A stretch of DNA of 64,000 nt from JABDOU01 sp041567895. GTDB taxonomy: Bacteria; Actinomycetota; Acidimicrobiia; Spongiisociales; SHLN01. The translations under genes were made by a program, and so were the position numbers. Numbering within the stretch: position 1 is the stretch's first letter; each line of letters opens with the position of its first letter. This document shows, one piece after another, positions 60,115 to 64,000 of the stretch. The notes beneath the pieces are model-generated. The model did no database searches. It was not told where the DNA came from and saw only the letters and a program-made list of their open reading frames with translations. The stretch lies in assembly GCA_041567895.1 (NCBI GenBank), contig JBFGAX010000009.1:4495-68494 (forward strand), given 5' to 3'.

Positions 60115-60988
60115 AATCCTTGTGTCGTTTCTCCAGGAAAGCGTCGCGACCCTCTACCGCCTCCTCGCTCCCGTAGGCCAGCCTCGTCGCCTCCCCGGCG
60201 AAGATCTGTTGACCCACCAACCCGTCATCAATCAAGTTGAACGCAAACTTGAGCATGCGCTGAGCCGTAGGGCTTTTGGCGTTGATGGTCGCTGCCCACT
60301 CGAGCGCCACGTTTTCTAGCTCGGCGTGTGGCACGGCCAGGTTGGCCATTCCCATGCTCACCGCTTCGGCAGCCGAGTAGTCCATACCGAGGAAGAAGAT
60401 CTCGCGCGCACGCTTTTGTCCTATCTGTCGAGCAAGGTACGCAGAACCGAAGCCGGCATCGAAGCTGGCGACATCGGCGTCGGTTTGTTTGAAGATCGCA
60501 TGTTCTTCGGAAGCCAGCGTGAGGTCGCATACGACGTGCAGCGAATGCCCGCCACCAACGGCCCAGCCAGGTACGACAGCAATCACGACCTTGGGCATGA
60601 ACCGGATGAGTCGTTGCACCTCCAGAATGTGGAGGCGGCCGAGGCGTCCGGGATCGATGGCTTCGGCCGAGTCGCCATCGGCGTACTTGTAGCCATCTTT
60701 CCCGCGGATGCGCTGATCGCCGCCGGAACAAAACGACCAAACGCCATCTTTCGGCGACGGACCGTTGCCGGTGAGCAAAATGGTGCCGACGTCGGTCATC
60801 ATTCGAGCGCTATCGAGGGCTCGATACAGCTCGTCCACGGTGTGAGGTCGAAACGCATTTCGCACCTCGGGGCGGTCGAACGCGATACGCACGGTGCCCT
60901 GGTCGGTGGCACGGTGGTAGGTGATATCGGTGAAATCGAAGCCTGCGACTTTTTCCCAACGGGATGCATCGAAGATCTCAGATATCAC
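60089..60988 (-). CDS. menB: 1,4-dihydroxy-2-naphthoyl-CoA synthase
   Basis: A 299-residue crotonase-fold MenB. Signatures are SGGDQRIRGKDGYKY, with the loop that covers the active site, VVPGWAVGGGHSLHVVCDLTLASEEHAIFKQTDADVASFDAGFGSAYLARQIGQKRAREIFFLG. It cyclises O-succinylbenzoyl-CoA in menaquinone synthesis. A strong purine-rich site precedes the ATG. No other men genes are in the window; the gene is divergent from the DNA ligase. Confidence 0.95.
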   Translation of the reverse strand: MISEIFDASRWEKVAGFDFTDITYHRATDQGTVRIAFDRPEVRNAFRPHTVDELYRALDSARMMTDVGTILLTGNGPSPKDGVWSFCSGGDQRIRGKDGYKYADGDSAEAIDPGRLGRLHILEVQRLIRFMPKVVIAVVPGWAVGGGHSLHVVCDLTLASEEHAIFKQTDADVASFDAGFGSAYLARQIGQKRAREIFFLGMDYSAAEAVSMGMANLAVPHAELENVALEWAATINAKSPTAQRMLKFAFNLIDDGLVGQQIFAGEATRLAYGSEEAVEGRDAFLEKRHKDFTGFPWHY

Positions 60989-61040
60989 GAACAGGTCCTT
61001 TCATCGCCAGTCCGAAGCGTAGAGGAGCTTGAATGTCCGG

Positions 61041-62549
61041 ATGGAATTGATCCAGCTGGTGGAGACATCAAACGAAGTGGCCGCCACCCGATCCCGCAAG
61101 AAGAAGATCGCAGCGCTGGCGGATCTGCTACGAGGCACTGATGAAACGATCGCCGCTCAGGCAATCTCGTACCTCTCGGGTGAATTGCCGCAAGGCAAGA
61201 TCGGCGTCGGGTATGCGATGGTCTATGGATTGGAAGTGGAACCGGCAGACTCACCGTCAATCGACCTGGTCGAGATCGCCAAGGCCCTGGACGAGGTCAA
61301 GGCGACCCGAGGATCAGGATCGCAGCGAAAGAGAGCAGAGATCCTCACGGATCTCTTGAGTCGGGCCACCGAAGAAGAGCAGTCGTTTCTGAGACGGTTG
61401 CTGGTCGGCGAGCTCCGTCAGGGAGCGCTGGCCGGCATCATGGCCGACGCGATCGCAGAAGCAACCGGCATCGATCCCGATGTGGTGAGGCGGGCGGCGA
61501 TGGTCAGCGGTGACCTTCCTGCAGTTGGCGCGGCCGCCGTGGCAGGTGGTGCTGAAGCTCTCTCCGGTTTCAAAATGGCGCTACTCCAGGCTCTGCAGCC
61601 GATGCTCGCCCAGACCTCGGAAGGTGTCGCCGAGGCCATCGAGAAGATCGGTGTGGCATCGGTTGAGTGGAAGCTCGACGGAGCCCGGGTGCAAGTACAT
61701 CGGCTGAACGATCAGGTCAAGGTATTCACGCGCAACCTTCGGGACGTGACCTCGTCCTCTGGAGACATTGTGGCGGCGGTTCGCAGTCTCGACGGACGGT
61801 CGATCATTCTCGACGGCGAGTCGCTTGGTTTCTGGTCCGATGGCACGCCCATGGCCTTCCAGGATTCCATCAGCACGTTTGCCTCCGAAAACGATGAGGG
61901 ACTGGCTGTCATGTTCTTCGACATCCTGCACCTCGATGGCACCGATTTGATCGACCTACCGCTGTCGGAGCGTCTCGATGCGCTCGATCGAGCGACCCCG
62001 GAAGCGCTGCGGATTCCGCGAATCGTGACGGGTGACGCATCGGAAGCCGAATCGTTCAACGAGTCCGCCCTCGCGGCAGGCCATGAGGGGGTAATGGTCA
62101 AAGCGCTCGATTCGACCTACGAAGCCGGGCGAAGGGGAGCGTCGTGGCTCAAGGTCAAACCCGTCCACACGCTGGATCTCGTCGTCATCGGTATCGAATG
62201 GGGGTCGGGTCGGCGCCAGGGTTGGCTCAGCAACCTGCACCTCGGCGCTCGCGATGCATCCACAGGCGAATTCGTCATGCTCGGCAAGACCTTCAAGGGC
62301 ATGACCGACGAGATCCTCGAGTGGCAGACCAGGAGGTTTCTCGAGCTGGAAACGCACCGGGAAGGCCGGGTGGTCTATGTCCGACCGGAGCAGGTGGTTG
62401 AAATCGCGTTCGATGGCGTGCAGCGCAGCACTCGCTATCCCGGTGGCGTTGCGTTGCGATTCGCACGGGTCAAGCAGTATCGAGATGACAAGCCGGCGGT
62501 GGAGGCCGACACGCTGGAGATGGTCAGGGCGTTCCTCAAGAGCGGCTAG
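61041..62549 (+). CDS. ATP-dependent DNA ligase
   Basis: A 502-residue ATP-dependent ligase. The catalytic Lys211 is in EWKLDGARVQVH (motif I, KxDG), with motif III ILDGESLGFW, motif IV GHEGVMVKALDS and motif V SWLKVKPVHTLDLVVIG. The N-terminal 170 residues are the archaeal-type ligase N domain; the C-terminal OB fold is complete. The start is placed at ATG 61041; AGAGGAG lies too far for a good fit (13 nt), and a TTG at 61029 and an out-of-frame ATG at 61033 compete. It is most like mycobacterial LigB. Repair ligase or accessory ligase; the main NAD-dependent ligase would be elsewhere. Confidence 0.92.
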   Translation: MELIQLVETSNEVAATRSRKKKIAALADLLRGTDETIAAQAISYLSGELPQGKIGVGYAMVYGLEVEPADSPSIDLVEIAKALDEVKATRGSGSQRKRAEILTDLLSRATEEEQSFLRRLLVGELRQGALAGIMADAIAEATGIDPDVVRRAAMVSGDLPAVGAAAVAGGAEALSGFKMALLQALQPMLAQTSEGVAEAIEKIGVASVEWKLDGARVQVHRLNDQVKVFTRNLRDVTSSSGDIVAAVRSLDGRSIILDGESLGFWSDGTPMAFQDSISTFASENDEGLAVMFFDILHLDGTDLIDLPLSERLDALDRATPEALRIPRIVTGDASEAESFNESALAAGHEGVMVKALDSTYEAGRRGASWLKVKPVHTLDLVVIGIEWGSGRRQGWLSNLHLGARDASTGEFVMLGKTFKGMTDEILEWQTRRFLELETHREGRVVYVRPEQVVEIAFDGVQRSTRYPGGVALRFARVKQYRDDKPAVEADTLEMVRAFLKSG

Positions 62550-63403
62550 CGAGTTACGACACCGATGATTTCGTCAACGTCACGAACGATCGTCGATGTC
62601 GACGAACGAATGCCCAGGTCGAGCGAACCCCACGGTGCTGTGGCTATTCCGGACCAGCGATAGCTGACTGTTATCGGATAGGCCTCGAGTGAGGGGTGGC
62701 AAAGGTGTCCGCGAGGATGCTCGATTCGATAGTCGGGGGGACAGGTCTTGAGCTCGTATATGTGAGAAGCCGTGGCTGTAGGCAGAGCCGAGGTGCGGGA
62801 GCCGTCGCCCCAATCGATCGCAATATCGAACGGAGTGGCGGTGATCGTTGCGGTCACACCCGACGAAAGCGGCGGCGTCGTCGCCGTGAGGGTCTGGAGA
62901 CCGGTCGCCGGGTCGATGGTGAGCGGAAATCCGGTGATCGCAATGTCGGCCGGGGTCGTTACGACGTCCGGGGTTGGCAGCGAGATCGACGCATAGGTGG
63001 ATTCGATGAGAAGAAGGTCCGCCGGCGTATAGGGGCACTGCGGGTTGTTGTTGCGGATGAGGTCCTGGTAGTACTGAGTGATCCATCCGGCATTGGGGTC
63101 GTGGACGGCATCGGCCGCCGAGGTGCTCAGCCACCAGCACAACCCTCCATCGGGCATCGTGCCCGCCGCCACATAGCGCACCACCGGAGGCCCGGACACG
63201 ACCACCACGACCTCGCCGTCTTCGGTGGATGTGAGTTCGACATCGTACGACGCGTCCGTTGTTTCGTCCGGGTTAACGCAGGTGTTTCTGCCATCGATCC
63301 ATGAGCAAGATTCCTGCGCGTCGGCCGGGGACGTAAGCAAACCGGCTGATAGCAGAGCCAACACCAAGAAAGCAGAGTTTGGCCGAGGGCGTGGCTTACG
63401 CAA
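62546..63403 (-). CDS. secreted beta-rich hypothetical protein (PKD-like)
   Basis: A 285-residue protein. The TTG at 63403 is chosen since it opens a signal peptide (basic RKPRPRP, then FLVLALLSAGLL, cleavage after Ala-Asp-Ala). Longer starts up to 63574 would bury the signal. The mature protein begins with a Cys-containing segment (SCSWIDGRNTC), continues with strands like PPLSSGVTATITATPFDIAIDWGDGSRTSALPTATASHIYE, recalling PKD-type domains, and ends without an anchor. The 3' end overlaps the ligase stop; the 5' end overlaps the next gene's stop by 8 bp, so it is likely cotranscribed with it. Function unknown. Confidence 0.6.
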   Translation of the reverse strand: MRKPRPRPNSAFLVLALLSAGLLTSPADAQESCSWIDGRNTCVNPDETTDASYDVELTSTEDGEVVVVVSGPPVVRYVAAGTMPDGGLCWWLSTSAADAVHDPNAGWITQYYQDLIRNNNPQCPYTPADLLLIESTYASISLPTPDVVTTPADIAITGFPLTIDPATGLQTLTATTPPLSSGVTATITATPFDIAIDWGDGSRTSALPTATASHIYELKTCPPDYRIEHPRGHLCHPSLEAYPITVSYRWSGIATAPWGSLDLGIRSSTSTIVRDVDEIIGVVTR

Positions 63404-64000
63404 AACAGGACCACTTCTCTTCGCTGCTCGGCCAAGCTCCGTCAAAGCCCCAGGATTCGTGGATCTCTCCGAATGAAACGACACCGTCGAACGAGTCGAC
63501 AGAGGACGTCGCTCCGCCTTCTGTCCTCTCAATATCGGAATATACGACCTCGACATCGGCAACCGTGCATCCACCCGTGTCGACGATCACCTCAATCACC
63601 TTCACGTCTACCGATGCCAATGGGCCGAGCCTGACGGGTACCTTGAGCAAAACTTGGTCTTTCACCTGCCGGAAGAAGAAGTTGTTATTGCCGTGAGCGG
63701 CGCGAAGTTGTGCGGGGTCGCCCGATTCGCGAGCCAGGAACCATTTGAAGAGTGAATTCTCGATCCTGGATTCGACCTCCGCTGGGTCGTTGGGGGCAGC
63801 GCTGTCACATCTCCATTGGCGGTTGCGGGAGCCTCGTGTCCAGTGGCCCTCCTCGGTTCTTCGGAAGGTTGCTCCTGGCCAATCGTCGGCTTGGGAACGT
63901 TCGGGGATGCGGAATTCGATGTCGGCTACGAAGCAGTCGGGTTGGTCGATGTGGATCGTGCCGACAGTGACGGTCGGGAGCGTGGGCGGTCCGCTCAGGC
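63396..64000 (-). CDS. hypothetical protein, partial at the window edge
   Basis: The minus-strand frame is open from the window end to a stop at 63396, giving 200 residues with the 5' end missing. A canonical start inside the window would be the GTG at 63665, but the coding character continues beyond it, with segments such as TVTVGTIHIDQPDCFVADIEFRIPE and EVESRIENSLFKWFLARESGDPAQL. It overlaps the TTG start of the secreted protein downstream. No family was recognised; beta-rich, with two cysteines before and two after residue 100 of the part seen. A secreted or surface protein is plausible, given its neighbour. Confidence 0.6.
   Translation of the reverse strand, partial: LSGPPTLPTVTVGTIHIDQPDCFVADIEFRIPERSQADDWPGATFRRTEEGHWTRGSRNRQWRCDSAAPNDPAEVESRIENSLFKWFLARESGDPAQLRAAHGNNNFFFRQVKDQVLLKVPVRLGPLASVDVKVIEVIVDTGGCTVADVEVVYSDIERTEGGATSSVDSFDGVVSFGEIHESWGFDGAWPSSEEKWSCFA

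Noticed and set aside
1..64000. CRISPR arrays, integrases, transposases, prophage or toxin-antitoxin pairs.
   Set aside because: No regularly spaced repeat arrays or recognisable cas, integrase or transposase genes were found; the tandem repeats have no unique spacers.

Overview
The window is about 60% GC and densely coded on both strands. It looks like a chromosomal segment of an actinobacterium, most likely an uncultured Acidimicrobiia-type lineage; this is inferred from gene content, with no marker gene decisive on its own. Support comes from a tRNA-Trp/secE/nusG/rplKA/rplJL block, a perfect actinobacterial LexA box on a 13E12-type HNH gene, a HAIR-like (HspR) inverted repeat before hsp20, an AdaA-AlkA fusion overlapping ogt, an F420-type luciferase-like oxidoreductase and a DUF1876 protein. 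Both window ends cut a minus-strand secreted-protein gene.

Layout. 1-3.5 kb: two secreted proteins and an OmpR-type two-component pair. 3.5-8 kb: tRNA-Trp and ribosomal/translocation genes, interrupted between rplA and rplJ by a 75-bp duplication of the rplA end, a 45-bp tandem repeat and a small protein with two HTH units; rpoB does not follow rplL. 8-24.3 kb: a methyl-group and one-carbon island. It holds metZ, a minus-strand run (corrinoid protein, DUF1638, PF13769 'virulence factor', pterin methyltransferase, RACo-like reactivator, non-pyrrolysine MttB-family methyltransferase, MetF-like reductase), a divergent plus-strand run (dimethylglycine-oxidase-like flavoprotein, EtfB, EtfA), a BHMT-like homocysteine methyltransferase and a DmdA/GcvT-like protein. 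24-30 kb: acyltransferase, alkylation repair, envelope hypotheticals. 29.6-34.2 kb: a reductive pyrimidine-degradation operon (beta-ureidopropionase, aminotransferase, dihydropyrimidinase, LLM flavoprotein). 34-39.8 kb: hemerythrin, SRPBCC, xylose genes xylA/xylB, MscS, cyclic-nucleotide-binding protein. 39.8-40.6 kb: a repeat- and terminator-rich gap holding an overlooked small ORF. 40.6-51 kb: MBL hydrolase, epimerase, TypA, PPK2, Hsp20 and a ThDP enzyme/HyuA/HyuB operon. 51-64 kb: DUF1876, lipoprotein, ABC ATPase, lipase-like hydrolase, formate-THF ligase, DUF1353, SIMPL, DUF2461, SOS-regulated HNH protein, MenB, ATP-dependent DNA ligase and two secreted proteins.

Working together. The island reads as a route for stripping methyl groups from a quaternary amine such as glycine betaine, or a related osmolyte. 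The MttB homologue would move the first methyl to the corrinoid protein, the pterin enzyme would pass it to tetrahydrofolate, and the MetF-like enzyme would oxidise it. The dimethylglycine-oxidase-like protein and ETF would handle the dimethylated product. Formate-THF ligase at 54.5-56.3 kb could drain the C1 units, and MetZ plus the BHMT-like enzyme link to methionine. The RACo gene's [2Fe-2S] domain lies upstream of any ATG/GTG/TTG, so translation probably starts at CTG.
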